The position numbers were made by a program, and so were the translations under genes. 64,000 nucleotides of DNA. Source: Chitinophagaceae bacterium (lineage in GTDB: Bacteria > Bacteroidota > Bacteroidia > Chitinophagales > Chitinophagaceae). Positions 22,070 through 30,089 of this stretch are shown here, one piece after another. Under the pieces are notes generated by a model. The model ran no database searches. It saw only the letters and a list, made by a program, of their open reading frames with translations, and was not told where the DNA came from. Each line of letters opens with the position of its first letter. The first letter of the stretch is position 1. The stretch is taken from assembly GCA_024707305.1 (NCBI GenBank), contig JANPZZ010000018.1, positions 1 to 64,000 of the forward strand. Direction: 5' to 3'.

Positions 22070-23323
22070 ATGTTTCTCCGCACGCTGGAAATAATTGGCA
22101 GCAGCTTTAAGATGGCGCTGCAGGAGCTTTGGAAAAATAAGCTTCGGACCTTTCTTTCCCTCTTTGGTATCACCATCGGTATCTTCTGTATTATTGGCGT
22201 GCTGACTGTTGTTAACAGCCTGGAACACAATATTAAAAATGAAGTAAACTCGCTTGGTTCCAATACCATTTATATCGACAAATGGGAATACACCGGTGGC
22301 GGGCAGGATTATCCCTGGTGGAAGTTTGTAAACCGACCTTCGCCAAAGTATAGCGAAGTGGAGCAGATCAAAGAACGGACGCCATCAGCCCGCTATGCGA
22401 CTTTCCGTATCACCACGCGCGATGTGGTAGAATACCGGGGATCCATTCTTTCCAATATCAACTACTACGGCATTAGCGAAGATTTTGACGATATACAGCC
22501 TTTTGAAATTGTGGAAGGAAGATACCTCAACGATTTCGATTTCGACCAGGGCCTGCCGGTTGTTGTTGTGGGCTGGGATGTGGCTGAAAAACTTTTCGCC
22601 GGCCCCCAACAGGCCATCGATAAAGAAGTTGTTTTACGTGGAAAAAACGCAAGAATCATCGGCGTCATGAAAAAACAGGGAAAGCAGATGATCGGTGGTT
22701 GGGACTTTGACCAAAGCATTATTCTGGCTTATCGTTTCGCGCGCACGTTGATGAATGAATTGCGTACAGATCCGCTTATCATGGTGCAGGGACAGGAAAA
22801 TCTCAGTAGCAAAGTGTTGAAAGATGAACTCACCGGCACGATGCGCGCGTTGCACAAATTAAGCCCTACCAAGGAAGATGATTTTGCTTTAAACGACATC
22901 AACGATCTTACAAAGGAAATCACCGATGCGTTTTCAGCAATCAATATCGGAGGTTGGGCGATTGCGGCGCTCTCGCTGGTGGTTGGGATGTTTGGTGTGG
23001 CCAACATCATGTTTGTAACGGTGAGAGAAAGAACCAGCCAGATTGGGTTAAAAATGGCCGTAGGTGCAAAACGTCGCATCATCCTGATTGAATTTTTACT
23101 TGAATCGGCTTTCCTCTGCATCATCGGTGGATTGATTGGGCTCCTCCTTGTATTTGTCATGAGCCAGATTCTTACATCCATGCTCAGCTTTCCGGTTTTT
23201 ATTTCTACAAATAACATGATCCTCGCCGTTGCTATTTGTATTATCGTTGGCGTACTTGCAGGATTGATACCTGCCTCACAAGCTGCACGAATGGATCCGG
23301 TAGTGGCAATCAGAAGTAAATAG
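22070..23323 (+). CDS. MacB/FtsX-type ABC transporter permease
   Basis: Inner-membrane permease of 417 residues: one N-terminal helix (LRTFLSLFGITIGIFCIIGVLTVVNSL), a large periplasmic MacB_PCD-like domain (about residues 50-270), then three C-terminal helices of the FtsX domain beginning after MFGVANIMFVTVRERTSQIG, with IASRMD-like ending ASQAARMDPVVAIRSK. No ATPase gene is adjacent, so the partner is elsewhere. Start 22070 (MFLRTLEIIGSS) matches relatives; the longer frame to 21962 overlaps the promoter region. tsaD follows at 36 nt and may be cotranscribed. Confidence 0.88.
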   Translation: MFLRTLEIIGSSFKMALQELWKNKLRTFLSLFGITIGIFCIIGVLTVVNSLEHNIKNEVNSLGSNTIYIDKWEYTGGGQDYPWWKFVNRPSPKYSEVEQIKERTPSARYATFRITTRDVVEYRGSILSNINYYGISEDFDDIQPFEIVEGRYLNDFDFDQGLPVVVVGWDVAEKLFAGPQQAIDKEVVLRGKNARIIGVMKKQGKQMIGGWDFDQSIILAYRFARTLMNELRTDPLIMVQGQENLSSKVLKDELTGTMRALHKLSPTKEDDFALNDINDLTKEITDAFSAINIGGWAIAALSLVVGMFGVANIMFVTVRERTSQIGLKMAVGAKRRIILIEFLLESAFLCIIGGLIGLLLVFVMSQILTSMLSFPVFISTNNMILAVAICIIVGVLAGLIPASQAARMDPVVAIRSK

Positions 23324-23359
23324 AAGATAAGTTTCAGCAACCGTACATTATTAACAATT

Positions 23360-24400
23360 ATGGCAACCATCCTCGCGATAGAATCCAGTTGTGACGAAAC
23401 GTCTGCAGCAATCTGCCTGGATGGGAATATTATATCCAATCATATCGCCACGCAATCGGTACATGAAAAATATGGTGGCGTGGTACCAGAGCTTGCATCA
23501 CGGGCGCATATGGCGAATATCGTTCCTGTGGTACAGGCTGCACTACAAACCGCAAATGTCGAAATCAACAACATAGATGCGGTCGCATTTACACAATCTC
23601 CCGGATTAATCGGTTCGCTTTTGGTGGGGGCCGAATTTGCGAAGTCACTCGCGCTTGCACTGGACAAACCTTTGATTGCTGTTCATCATATGCAGGCGCA
23701 TGTAATTGCCAACCTGATTGAAGAACCGCGTCCTTCTTTTCCTTTTTTATGCTTAACGGTTAGTGGCGGGCATACGCAAATTGTATTGTGCGAATCACCA
23801 TTGCAAATGCGTGTACTGGGAGAAACAATAGATGATGCTGCGGGCGAGGCCTTCGATAAATCAGCAAAATTATTGGGACTTCCCTACCCCGGTGGCCCAC
23901 TGATTGACAAATACGCCAAAGAAGGAAATGGCAACCGGTTCCGTTTTCCTGAACCACAAATACCTGAGTTGAATTTTAGTTTCAGCGGACTGAAAACATC
24001 GATTCTTTATTTTTTACAAAATGCAGGAACAAGCCTGGTATATAAAGAAGAATTCAGGGCTACGGAAGAAGCGCGCGCAAAATTCATCGGAGAAAATCTT
24101 CCTGATATCTGTGCGAGTATTCAACAACGCATTATTAGTATTTTATTGAATAAACTCAAAAAGGCAGCAGCTCAGACTGGCATTCGTGATATTTGTCTCG
24201 CTGGTGGGGTTTCTGCCAATAGCGGTTTAAGAAATAGCTTTACACAGCTTGGTCAGGAATTGGGATGGAATACCTTTATCCCTTCATTTCAATATTGCAC
24301 CGACAATGCCGGTATGATTGCAATGACTGCTCATTATAAATTTATTGCAGGCGAATTTGAATCACTCAATACGACGGTTTCCGCCCGAGCTGCGTGGTAG
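23360..24400 (+). CDS. tsaD: tRNA N6-adenosine threonylcarbamoyltransferase TsaD
   Basis: Transfers the threonylcarbamoyl group to A37 of ANN-decoding tRNAs. The 346-residue ASKHA-fold protein has AIESSCDETSAAIC at the N-terminus, the HMQAH metal motif (residues about 113-117), LTVSGGHTQIVL, GEAFDKSAKLLGLPYPGGP and CLAGGVSANSGLR, plus the C-terminal CTDNAGMIAM with the metal-binding Asp. The 3' end overlaps the convergent small membrane-protein gene by 35 nt. Confidence 0.97.
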   Translation: MATILAIESSCDETSAAICLDGNIISNHIATQSVHEKYGGVVPELASRAHMANIVPVVQAALQTANVEINNIDAVAFTQSPGLIGSLLVGAEFAKSLALALDKPLIAVHHMQAHVIANLIEEPRPSFPFLCLTVSGGHTQIVLCESPLQMRVLGETIDDAAGEAFDKSAKLLGLPYPGGPLIDKYAKEGNGNRFRFPEPQIPELNFSFSGLKTSILYFLQNAGTSLVYKEEFRATEEARAKFIGENLPDICASIQQRIISILLNKLKKAAAQTGIRDICLAGGVSANSGLRNSFTQLGQELGWNTFIPSFQYCTDNAGMIAMTAHYKFIAGEFESLNTTVSARAAW

Positions 24401-24701
24401 GTTTTGGTTTTTTCCGAAGCCAGGGGTAAATAATTAACCCGATAGAAGTTAACGCTCCAACTGCTTTTGAACCGATTTCAATTACTGCTTCATTTGACTC
24501 TCTTCTCTTACTTTCGTCTTCATCTAAATGGCTGTACTTCGACTCCGGCAAATAGATTAAAGTTGCAAACACTAAAACTACCAATGCAGCTATAAAGAAC
24601 AAAAATGCAATACCCTTCCGAATTATTCTAACAACTGACATGGGAGGTGCCGTCGATTGCACGGAAACTGGTGGCGGCGGAGGAGGTGATGTATTCGACA
24701 T
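24366..24701 (-). CDS. Small proline-rich membrane protein, copy 1 of 3
   Basis: 111-residue protein: MSNTSPPPPPP cytoplasmic tail, a membrane helix (about residues 33-54), a charged loop YSHLDEDESKRRES, a second hydrophobic segment and a basic end (PWLRKKPKP). It shares this architecture with the proteins at 25036-25323 and 25362-25679: proline tail, helix, SDADERRRDS/LDERESR-like loop, second helix, basic end. Start 24701 is chosen because MSN + Pro-run matches copy 2. Family and function unknown. Confidence 0.65.
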   Translation of the reverse strand: MSNTSPPPPPPVSVQSTAPPMSVVRIIRKGIAFLFFIAALVVLVFATLIYLPESKYSHLDEDESKRRESNEAVIEIGSKAVGALTSIGLIIYPWLRKKPKPTTQLGRKPSY

Positions 24702-24718
24702 GGAAAGCGTTTTTCTAA

Positions 24719-24985
24719 AATTCAAACAAACCTTATTGCAGGGCTATACCAAAATTGGAGTATAGCTCAGGAAATGCGTGAAGCAAGAGATTCGGCAAAT
24801 GGCAAACGGCAAACGTAAAATTCGTTAGGCGTGAGAAAAATCAGTGCAATCTGTGTTTACATCCGTGAAAATCTGTGTGAACCTGTCTCGAGGTAATACC
24901 AACCTGATAACCGAAAATATTTCCCACAGATTTACACCGATCAAAAGCACAGATTTGATCCACATGTCGTCCCTCTACTCCTAAT
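24719..24985. repeat. Long intergenic repeat, copy A
   Basis: About 260 bp of intergenic DNA closely matching 25693-25980 in the same orientation (shared blocks such as GGGCTATACCAAAA, TATAGCTCAGGAAATGCGTG and the GGCAAACGGCAAACG run). Its 39-bp core at 24885-24923 (beginning GTCTCGAGGTAATACC) is in the opposite orientation to the core of copy B, and imperfect inverted arms built on AATCTGTGTGAA flank it. No gene is visible inside. Confidence 0.8.
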
Positions 24986-25035
24986 TATTGGATTGGCATC
25001 TATCACATTCTCCCAATTACACATTGCACTTTTTC

Positions 25036-25323
25036 TCATTTTCCTATTTTCTTCCGTCTCCAAGGGAAAACAAGCAAACCGATAATCAACAAGAGAAATC
25101 CTCCTACCAGAGAAATATTGGCAACGAATCCTTCCACGGAATCGCGGCGTCTTTCATCAGCGTCGGAGATAGTAACGCCCCTGTTTTCGACATGATAAGA
25201 AATTCCGGGAATTATAAAATACAACGCAGCCACGAAGAAAGCGATTGCAACGATCAATCGAATGATACTGCCGCGCGCATTTGGTTGCGCTGCAGGATTG
25301 GGCGGTGGTGGCGTATTTGACAT
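25036..25323 (-). CDS. Small proline-rich membrane protein, copy 2 of 3
   Basis: 95-residue paralogue of the neighbouring genes: MSNTPPPPNPAAQ tail, membrane helix (about residues 20-42), loop VTISDADERRRDSVEGFV, a second membrane helix (about 66-86) and basic RRKKIGK end. It sits with copy 3 between the two long repeats. The proline-rich N-terminus could be a cytoplasmic binding tail. Function unknown. Confidence 0.65.
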   Translation of the reverse strand: MSNTPPPPNPAAQPNARGSIIRLIVAIAFFVAALYFIIPGISYHVENRGVTISDADERRRDSVEGFVANISLVGGFLLLIIGLLVFPWRRKKIGK

Positions 25324-25361
25324 TGAACTTATTTAACTGATCATGAAGACATTTCCCCGAG

Positions 25362-25679
25362 CTATGGAAGTTGTTTGAAATTATCAGTTTTACCCCGCCA
25401 GTTGTATGTTAACAGGCCAATAATCAATAATAACCCGCCGAGAAATAATCCAATATTGGAAAGGAATTCGTTTACATAATAACTACGGGATTCCCGCTCA
25501 TCTAATTTCGAAATATCAGGAGTCCCCAGATGAAAGAGTATCGCCGGAATGATCAAACCCAATGCGATTAATATGAAAAATATCCCAACACTGCGGCGGG
25601 TTTCGCTGCCACGCGACTTCATTGGAGTGGGAGGTGGTGGTGGAGGTGGAATTGGCGGAGGCACACGTGAATTATCCAT
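25362..25679 (-). CDS. Small proline-rich membrane protein, copy 3 of 3
   Basis: 105-residue paralogue: MDNSRVPPPIPPPPPPPTP tail, membrane helix, loop ISKLDERESRSYYVNEFLSNIG, second helix (GLFLGGLLLIIGLLTYNW) and a polar end. It lies 38 nt upstream of copy 2 on the same strand. The three copies look like a local duplication array. Function unknown. Confidence 0.65.
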   Translation of the reverse strand: MDNSRVPPPIPPPPPPPTPMKSRGSETRRSVGIFFILIALGLIIPAILFHLGTPDISKLDERESRSYYVNEFLSNIGLFLGGLLLIIGLLTYNWRGKTDNFKQLP

Positions 25680-25692
25680 AAAACCATTTGCC

Positions 25693-25980
25693 TAAAATTC
25701 AAACAAACCTTTTTTTCAGGGCTATACCAAAAATGTAGTATAGCTCAGGAAATGCGTGAAGCGTGAGATTCGGCAAACGGCAAACGGCAAACGTGAAATA
25801 CGTTTGACGTGAGAAAGATCAGCGTAAATCTGTGCTTTTAATCCGTGTAAATCTGTGTGAAATATTTCCGGTTATCAGGTTGGGATTACCTCGAGACAAT
25901 TTCACACAAATTTACACGGATTGGAGCAAAGATTTTCCCATTTAAACACCGCGTTCACTGATTTGATCCACCTGTCGTGT
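25693..25980. repeat. Long intergenic repeat, copy B, with inverted core
   Basis: Second copy of the 24719-24985 repeat. The 39-bp core 25859-25897 (ending TACCTCGAGAC) is the reverse complement of copy A's core with two differences. Near-perfect 24-bp inverted arms (AATCCGTGTAAAT... and its complement, one mismatch) flank it at 25840-25863 and 25899-25922. Confidence 0.8.
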
Positions 25981-26714
25981 CATAAATACAGATAATATTC
26001 CTTCAATAAAAAAACAAACTGCTCCGTATAGTTTCCATCTTCTCCCTTAATTGTCATCTCTTCCTGATGGTGTTCTTCTATGATGGTGCTTCGATGTCTT
26101 CCTCTGACCAACACACGGAAAAAAGAATGTTTCGGAGTTTGGTTCACAAACATGACAGTTGAGATCGCCAAACCATATTCAGCCACCCGCGATTTCAGTT
26201 CTTCCCACCTCGCGGCAGGTAACATAAGGAAAAAATCACCATCTGGCGTAAGTCGTTGCTGGATCACAGATAATAATGTGTCCAGCTTTAGACTGTGATG
26301 ATGATGCGCACTATTTTTCCTGTTGTCGGGCGAAACAAGACTGTTTTCGTAAAAAGGAGGATTGCTGACGATGAAATTGTACTGATTGTTGAGATGTTCA
26401 CCAGCTTCGCTGATATCAGCCTGAACTACTTTGATGCGATCACTAAATGGGGAACCTAATATATTTTGAAAAGCCTGGCCGGCAGCCAATGGGTCAATTT
26501 CAACCGCGTCAACCGTTAACGATGTTTTTTGCGCGATCATCAGCGACAGCAATCCCGTTCCGGCTCCAATATCAAGTGCATTGCCTTCAACCGGATGCAC
26601 ACGCAGGTAATCCGCCACCCATGCTCCAAACAGGCAACCATCTGTCGTTACCTTCATGGCGCAACGATCCTGTTGAATAGTAAACTGTTTGAACTGAAAT
26701 GTTATATTGGACAT
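25980..26714 (-). CDS. trmN6: tRNA1(Val) (adenine37-N6)-methyltransferase, TrmN6/YfiC-like
   Basis: Class I N6-adenine methyltransferase of 244 residues. It has FKQFTIQQDRCAMKVTTDGCLFGAW at the N-terminus, SAM motif ALDIGAGTGLLSLMIAQ, acidic VDAVEIDP, and the catalytic SNPPFYENS (NPPF). It probably modifies A37 of tRNA-Val. The ATG is three bases from the stop of the upstream AlaDH-like gene, suggesting an operon. The stop (25980) abuts repeat copy B. Confidence 0.88.
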   Translation of the reverse strand: MSNITFQFKQFTIQQDRCAMKVTTDGCLFGAWVADYLRVHPVEGNALDIGAGTGLLSLMIAQKTSLTVDAVEIDPLAAGQAFQNILGSPFSDRIKVVQADISEAGEHLNNQYNFIVSNPPFYENSLVSPDNRKNSAHHHHSLKLDTLLSVIQQRLTPDGDFFLMLPAARWEELKSRVAEYGLAISTVMFVNQTPKHSFFRVLVRGRHRSTIIEEHHQEEMTIKGEDGNYTEQFVFLLKEYYLYL

Positions 26715-26717
26715 CGT

Positions 26718-27920
26718 TTACTTTTCATTCACATAGTCCTGGAGATAACTATACGTCTCGGTGAGTTTTCCCTCTTTGGCCATCGTTGCACGTTCAATGA
26801 TCGGCGACGTTCCATTCAATAAGTCTTCGAGGATAAACTTTATCAGTTGTTCTCCAAAATATCGCGAAGCGTCCCTTGGTAATTCATTCGGAAGATTTCC
26901 AACCGCCATTACATCAATTGAGTCGGGCAAATATGGAGCGGTTTTTTGCAATGTTTTCCTGTCCACTCCATATACAGGATCTTCAATTGCATGATCACCG
27001 AGGTTTATGGGAACCGATCCATCCGCGTCATCGGTGATGTCGGCAATCGTTCGAATTACAAAGTTGTCGCTCGCAACATCCGTCTTTTCAAACAAACGAG
27101 GAACATTTTTATCCCAATACACACCGTTCATTAAAATATCAGTCTGTTCCGCATAAGGCAGAAATTTGCATTGGTATAATTCCGGATGTTCATGAAATTC
27201 GTGACGGCTGTATTGACCGTCCGATTTGCGAGCATACAAATCTGCGCCTTTTATTTGTGTATATACAGGATAGGCAAAGCGACGGCGGAGATAATCATCA
27301 GGTTCCACTTCGTGAATACCCATCAGGTTCATGATCTCCAGGATACCGTGCGCAACACGGCCCGATCCGGTAACAGCGATTTTAACGTTGGGCAACCGGA
27401 GACCAAAGTAGGTGTGAATCAACTCGCGAAAACTGCGTTGCCTGTAAACGCGATCCATGCTGTACAGGCCTGAACGATTACCGTAAGCCATCATCCCGTT
27501 GTGTGCACCCACCACACCCGCAAAAAAACCGAATCCGATAATGCGCTGCCCATCTTCATGCTCCAGACATTCGTAGTCGATCAGACGGATATTTTTTTCA
27601 AGAATGGCACGCATCAGGCCTCGGTTATGTGGTTGCTTTTTCTTTGTATGCGAGAAAAAAAGATAGGTTTTATCTGGCACTAATTTCGACACAGGCACTT
27701 CTTTAATTCCCATCAATATGTCGGCGGACGAAACATCGCCTGTCACTTCCACACCGGCGCTTGCGTATTCGCGATCGCTAAAGCAGCGGTCGGGCGACGA
27801 CTCCACCAGGATACGCACATTACTGTATTGTTTATGAATCCACTTGCATTGTGAAGGAGTGATGGCAACGCGGTTGTCGGCCGGATTCTTTCCTTCGCGA
27901 ATAAGTCCAATCGTTATCAA
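26718..27920 (-). CDS. Saccharopine-dehydrogenase/alanine-dehydrogenase-like NAD(P) oxidoreductase
   Basis: 400-residue protein of the AlaDH/PNT superfamily. The N-terminal domain IGLIREGKNPADNRVAITP, VSSADILMGIKEVP and LFFSHTKKKQPHNRGLM resembles yeast-type (LYS1) lysine-forming saccharopine dehydrogenase; the Rossmann segment is NVKIAVTGSGRVAHGILEIM, and DPVYGVDRKT lies in the C-terminal half. The exact substrate is uncertain: saccharopine, an amino acid, or another reaction. trmN6 follows at three bases. Confidence 0.75.
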   Translation of the reverse strand: MITIGLIREGKNPADNRVAITPSQCKWIHKQYSNVRILVESSPDRCFSDREYASAGVEVTGDVSSADILMGIKEVPVSKLVPDKTYLFFSHTKKKQPHNRGLMRAILEKNIRLIDYECLEHEDGQRIIGFGFFAGVVGAHNGMMAYGNRSGLYSMDRVYRQRSFRELIHTYFGLRLPNVKIAVTGSGRVAHGILEIMNLMGIHEVEPDDYLRRRFAYPVYTQIKGADLYARKSDGQYSRHEFHEHPELYQCKFLPYAEQTDILMNGVYWDKNVPRLFEKTDVASDNFVIRTIADITDDADGSVPINLGDHAIEDPVYGVDRKTLQKTAPYLPDSIDVMAVGNLPNELPRDASRYFGEQLIKFILEDLLNGTSPIIERATMAKEGKLTETYSYLQDYVNEK

Positions 27921-27971
27921 AGTTGAGCGTTTCAGGTTAGTGTAATAGATCCTAATTACGTTGGCCCATCC

Positions 27972-28074
27972 TCAAAACGGAGGTGGTGCCGTATTACCGG
28001 CAGCAGCTTTTTTTGGGTTTCAGCCAGCGCAAAATTTTTCCCAGAAAATTCACTATTTTATTATTCTGCCACAT
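27972..28074 (-). CDS. Possible small basic protein opposite the tRNA leader
   Basis: A 34-codon frame (MWQNNKIVNFLGKILRWLKPKK...) if one base is removed from the T7 run 28008-28014, then ending AAAGNTAPPPF; as sequenced the frame stops earlier, at 27994. It begins six bases after an exact TACCTTTG promoter box. The amphipathic basic N-terminus and Pro/Ala end could be real, but it may simply be the leader of the downstream AlaDH-like gene. Confidence 0.35.
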
Positions 28075-28079
28075 TTCTG

Positions 28080-28087
28080 CAAAGGTA
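28080..28087 (-). promoter_or_regulatory. Bacteroidota -7 promoter box
   Basis: Minus-strand TACCTTTG directly before the possible small ORF and 160 nt upstream of the AlaDH-like gene; probably the promoter of that operon. Confidence 0.5.
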
Positions 28088-28164
28088 CGCAAGGTGTTGC
28101 CCAAAACCTTCAATAAAATTCCTAAAACATTGAATAAAAGTCCTAATATTGCATCCCCTTTCCA

Positions 28165-28248
28165 GCCCGGGTGGCGGAATTGGTAGACGCAGCAGACTCA
28201 AAATCTGCCGTTCGCAAGGATGTGCTGGTTCGATTCCAGTCCCGGGCA
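28165..28248 (+). tRNA. tRNA-Leu (CAA)
   Basis: Full cloverleaf: acceptor GCCCGGG pairs with CCCGGGC plus discriminator A; D-arm around GGCGGAATTGGTAGACGC; anticodon stem GCAGA/TCTGC with loop CTCAAAA, giving anticodon CAA, which reads UUG; a long variable arm (class II, Leu-type) and T-arm GGTTCGATTCC. The 3' CCA is not encoded. A strong terminator follows immediately. Confidence 0.97.
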
Positions 28249-28249
28249 C

Positions 28250-28286
28250 AAAAGCCTGTAAGTAATTGACTTACAGGCTTTTTTAG
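28250..28286 (+). terminator. Intrinsic terminator after tRNA-Leu
   Basis: Hairpin AAAAGCCTGTAAGT / ACTTACAGGCTTTT with loop AATTG and a T6 run, directly downstream of the tRNA. Confidence 0.85.
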
Positions 28287-28478
28287 CACCCAAAACCAGT
28301 TTGTTCCTGCCGCGCTTTGGAGAGGTTATAAAAAATCATAAATTACTACAAACCTGTCCTCCCCTTTCAAAAACTGCACTGGCAGCACGTCGCTGTACTA
28401 CCCTTAGCACAACAACCTATTAGTTCGTATCGAAAGACCTGAATTGATGGCAAATTTTATCACCTAAAACGATTTGGT

Positions 28479-29045
28479 ATGAAATTCCTCTCGACCTCAG
28501 AAAGCTCGCTGATACCCGCATCTTTGATTATGCTATTTTTAGTATCCTCTTGCGGTAGCTGTGACTCCCAAAAAATACCGCTTCCCACTGGCGACAATAC
28601 CCCACCTACTTACAAATGGGTAGTAGTGGTTCAAAATGATGCGAGCGACAAATATGAATTCACTTCTTCCAACCAAACATTAAATCTTGGATCGAATTAT
28701 CAATATACAGTCTCGTTTATTGCTTATGACACCGACGGAGGAATCAAATTTGTTTCCATTCAGGGGAAGGGCCTGACAGCATGTCCGCAAAGCCCTGTAT
28801 TAAACATTGAAGAAATAGACTGCTTCGATTCTGCGAATCTGTCGCCAGACATGGACAACAAAGTACAAACCTCAGCATTTCAGCTGTGTTCTGTAGATGT
28901 TAAATGCAAACATAAATCCGGAACTATTTTCGGACAGGCGTTTCAGGGACCCGGTGGGAACTTAAGCTGGATGGGTACTGCCGAGAATTATTATGGAGGA
29001 AAGGTAACGTCCCGGTTACAAATTATTAACCAGCCGGGTAATTAA
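28479..29045 (+). CDS. Hypothetical lipoprotein
   Basis: 188 residues with a type II signal: hydrophobic SLIMLFLVSSC with the lipid-modified Cys near residue 25. The mature part is a soluble, Cys-containing beta-rich protein (YKWVVVVQNDASDKYEF, YTVSFIAYDTDGGIKFVSIQGKG, CFDSANLSPD, DVKCKHKSG). No domain is recognised. It lies 190 nt after the tRNA terminator; no neighbour suggests a role. Confidence 0.65.
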   Translation: MKFLSTSESSLIPASLIMLFLVSSCGSCDSQKIPLPTGDNTPPTYKWVVVVQNDASDKYEFTSSNQTLNLGSNYQYTVSFIAYDTDGGIKFVSIQGKGLTACPQSPVLNIEEIDCFDSANLSPDMDNKVQTSAFQLCSVDVKCKHKSGTIFGQAFQGPGGNLSWMGTAENYYGGKVTSRLQIINQPGN

Positions 29046-29150
29046 TAAAACAGGGATTTTTGCTCACGCCGACTTAAAACGTTTTCTACCACTCACTCAA
29101 AATATACCACCGGCCACTCAAACTTAAACGGGGTGGCGTATTCGTCAGGT

Positions 29151-29158
29151 TAGCTTTG
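29151..29158 (+). promoter_or_regulatory. Bacteroidota -7 promoter box
   Basis: TAGCTTTG, an exact TAnnTTTG match, 33 nt upstream of the lipoprotein start at 29191. Confidence 0.5.
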
Positions 29159-29190
29159 TTTCATCAAACAAAACATTAAACCTGACAATC

Positions 29191-29584
29191 ATGAAAATTT
29201 TGAAAACCGCTATGATCGCAATGTTTGCAATCATGGCATTTGCATCATGCAAAAAAGAAAGCGACAGCAAAATCAGCTCCGGCATTATCGGCCGCTGGGA
29301 AGGTGACTTTTTCGAAGACGGGGAAAAAGTTCTATTACCGTCTCGATATTAAACCCAATGGCATACTAGAAGAATACGGACCAAACGGAGAAAAATATGG
29401 CGAGGGAGAATGGACACTTGATGCAACCGGTAAAATATTTACAGCGCATGTAGTTTGGTCGCCAGAAGTTGCATTCTCAATGATGGGTGCATTCAACGAC
29501 GCTAAACACAAAATGACAGGCAACTGGGGTTATGATAATAGCGCCACAGATGGTGGGACATGGCAGCTTTCCAAGAAAAACTAA
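29191..29584 (+). CDS. Small lipocalin-like lipoprotein (frameshifted)
   Basis: About 130 residues with a lipobox (MAFASC near residue 20). The mature part starts KKESDSKISSGIIGRWEGDFFEDG; after a break at the G4 run 29320-29323 the next frame continues KKFYYRLDIKPNGILEEYG, GEGEWTLDATGKIF, MTGNWGYDNSATDGGTWQLSKK. Removing one G restores a single product. The GxW and (G)TWxL pattern resembles short lipocalin-like lipoproteins common in Bacteroidota. Two hairpins follow the gene. Confidence 0.7.
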
Positions 29585-29681
29585 TCTCATCCAGCTTCCG
29601 TGCGGGAAGCCGGATGCTGCGGAAAGCTTTTTTGTGGTATCGATGAATCCACCCGGTAAGTGATTTTCAACAACCAGACTG

Positions 29682-29719
29682 AAAACAGATGCACGTAATG
29701 GTGTATCTGTTTTTTTATT
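29682..29719 (+). terminator. Intrinsic terminator
   Basis: Hairpin AACAGATGCAC / GTGTATCTGTT followed by a T7 run, 100 nt after the lipocalin-like lipoprotein. Confidence 0.7.
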
Positions 29720-29745
29720 TAGCAAAAAAACGCGAAGGCAAGCAA

Positions 29746-29762
29746 TTCCCCAGATTGGGGAG
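29746..29762. promoter_or_regulatory. Stress-island palindrome, site 1 (candidate activator site)
   Basis: TTCCCCA-GAT-TGGGGAG, 113 nt upstream of the lipoprotein/DUF2383 operon. The same palindrome occurs at 40304 and 41919. A sigma-54-like element follows about 75 nt downstream. Confidence 0.55.
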
Positions 29763-29826
29763 CATTCACGCCGGATTTATTGATTTGAGCGATACGTTTC
29801 CGCATGTTTTACAATGAAATACATAC

Positions 29827-29841
29827 TGGCTCCGTGTTTGT
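29827..29841 (+). promoter_or_regulatory. Candidate sigma-54 promoter, lipoprotein/DUF2383
   Basis: TGGCTCCGTGTTTGT: GG, ten bases, then GT in place of the usual GC, with TT before it. It puts the transcript start near 29853, 22 nt upstream of the ATG. It closely resembles the better element at 38118. Confidence 0.4.
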
Positions 29842-29874
29842 ATTAAATACAATAACCTTTAAATAAATAATCTT

Positions 29875-30063
29875 ATGAAGAAGTTTTTGCTTTCCCTGTT
29901 CGTCACGAGTTTGATCGTGGCGTGTAACGATAACAACAATGATTCAAGACAGTCAGATGAACTGGATCGTCGTGCTGATTCACTTAATGTACCGGCACCA
30001 GATAGTACGAACATGTCGTACCCGGCTGATTCAACACGCCCGGATCCATCCTTTCCCCGCTAA
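29875..30063 (+). CDS. Small lipoprotein
   Basis: 62 residues: MKKFLLSLFVTSLIVAC lipobox, then a hydrophilic Asn/Asp/Ser/Pro-rich mature part (NDNNNDSRQSDELDRRADS). It resembles the small lipoprotein at 38159 in plan and in promoter layout. It is probably cotranscribed with the DUF2383 gene 26 nt downstream. Function unknown; the context suggests envelope stress. Confidence 0.65.
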   Translation: MKKFLLSLFVTSLIVACNDNNNDSRQSDELDRRADSLNVPAPDSTNMSYPADSTRPDPSFPR

Positions 30064-30089
30064 CTTTTCTAACCAAATAAATAAGCAAT

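Noticed and set aside
24790..24820. GGCAAACGGCAAACG arrays as a CRISPR
   Set aside because: Units are 7-8 bp and contiguous, without spacers; no cas genes in the window.
28061..28249. Open frame opposite tRNA-Leu with GTGIEPAHPCERQ-type sequence
   Set aside because: It is the antisense of the tRNA-Leu gene, a well-known false protein; the tRNA fold explains the sequence.
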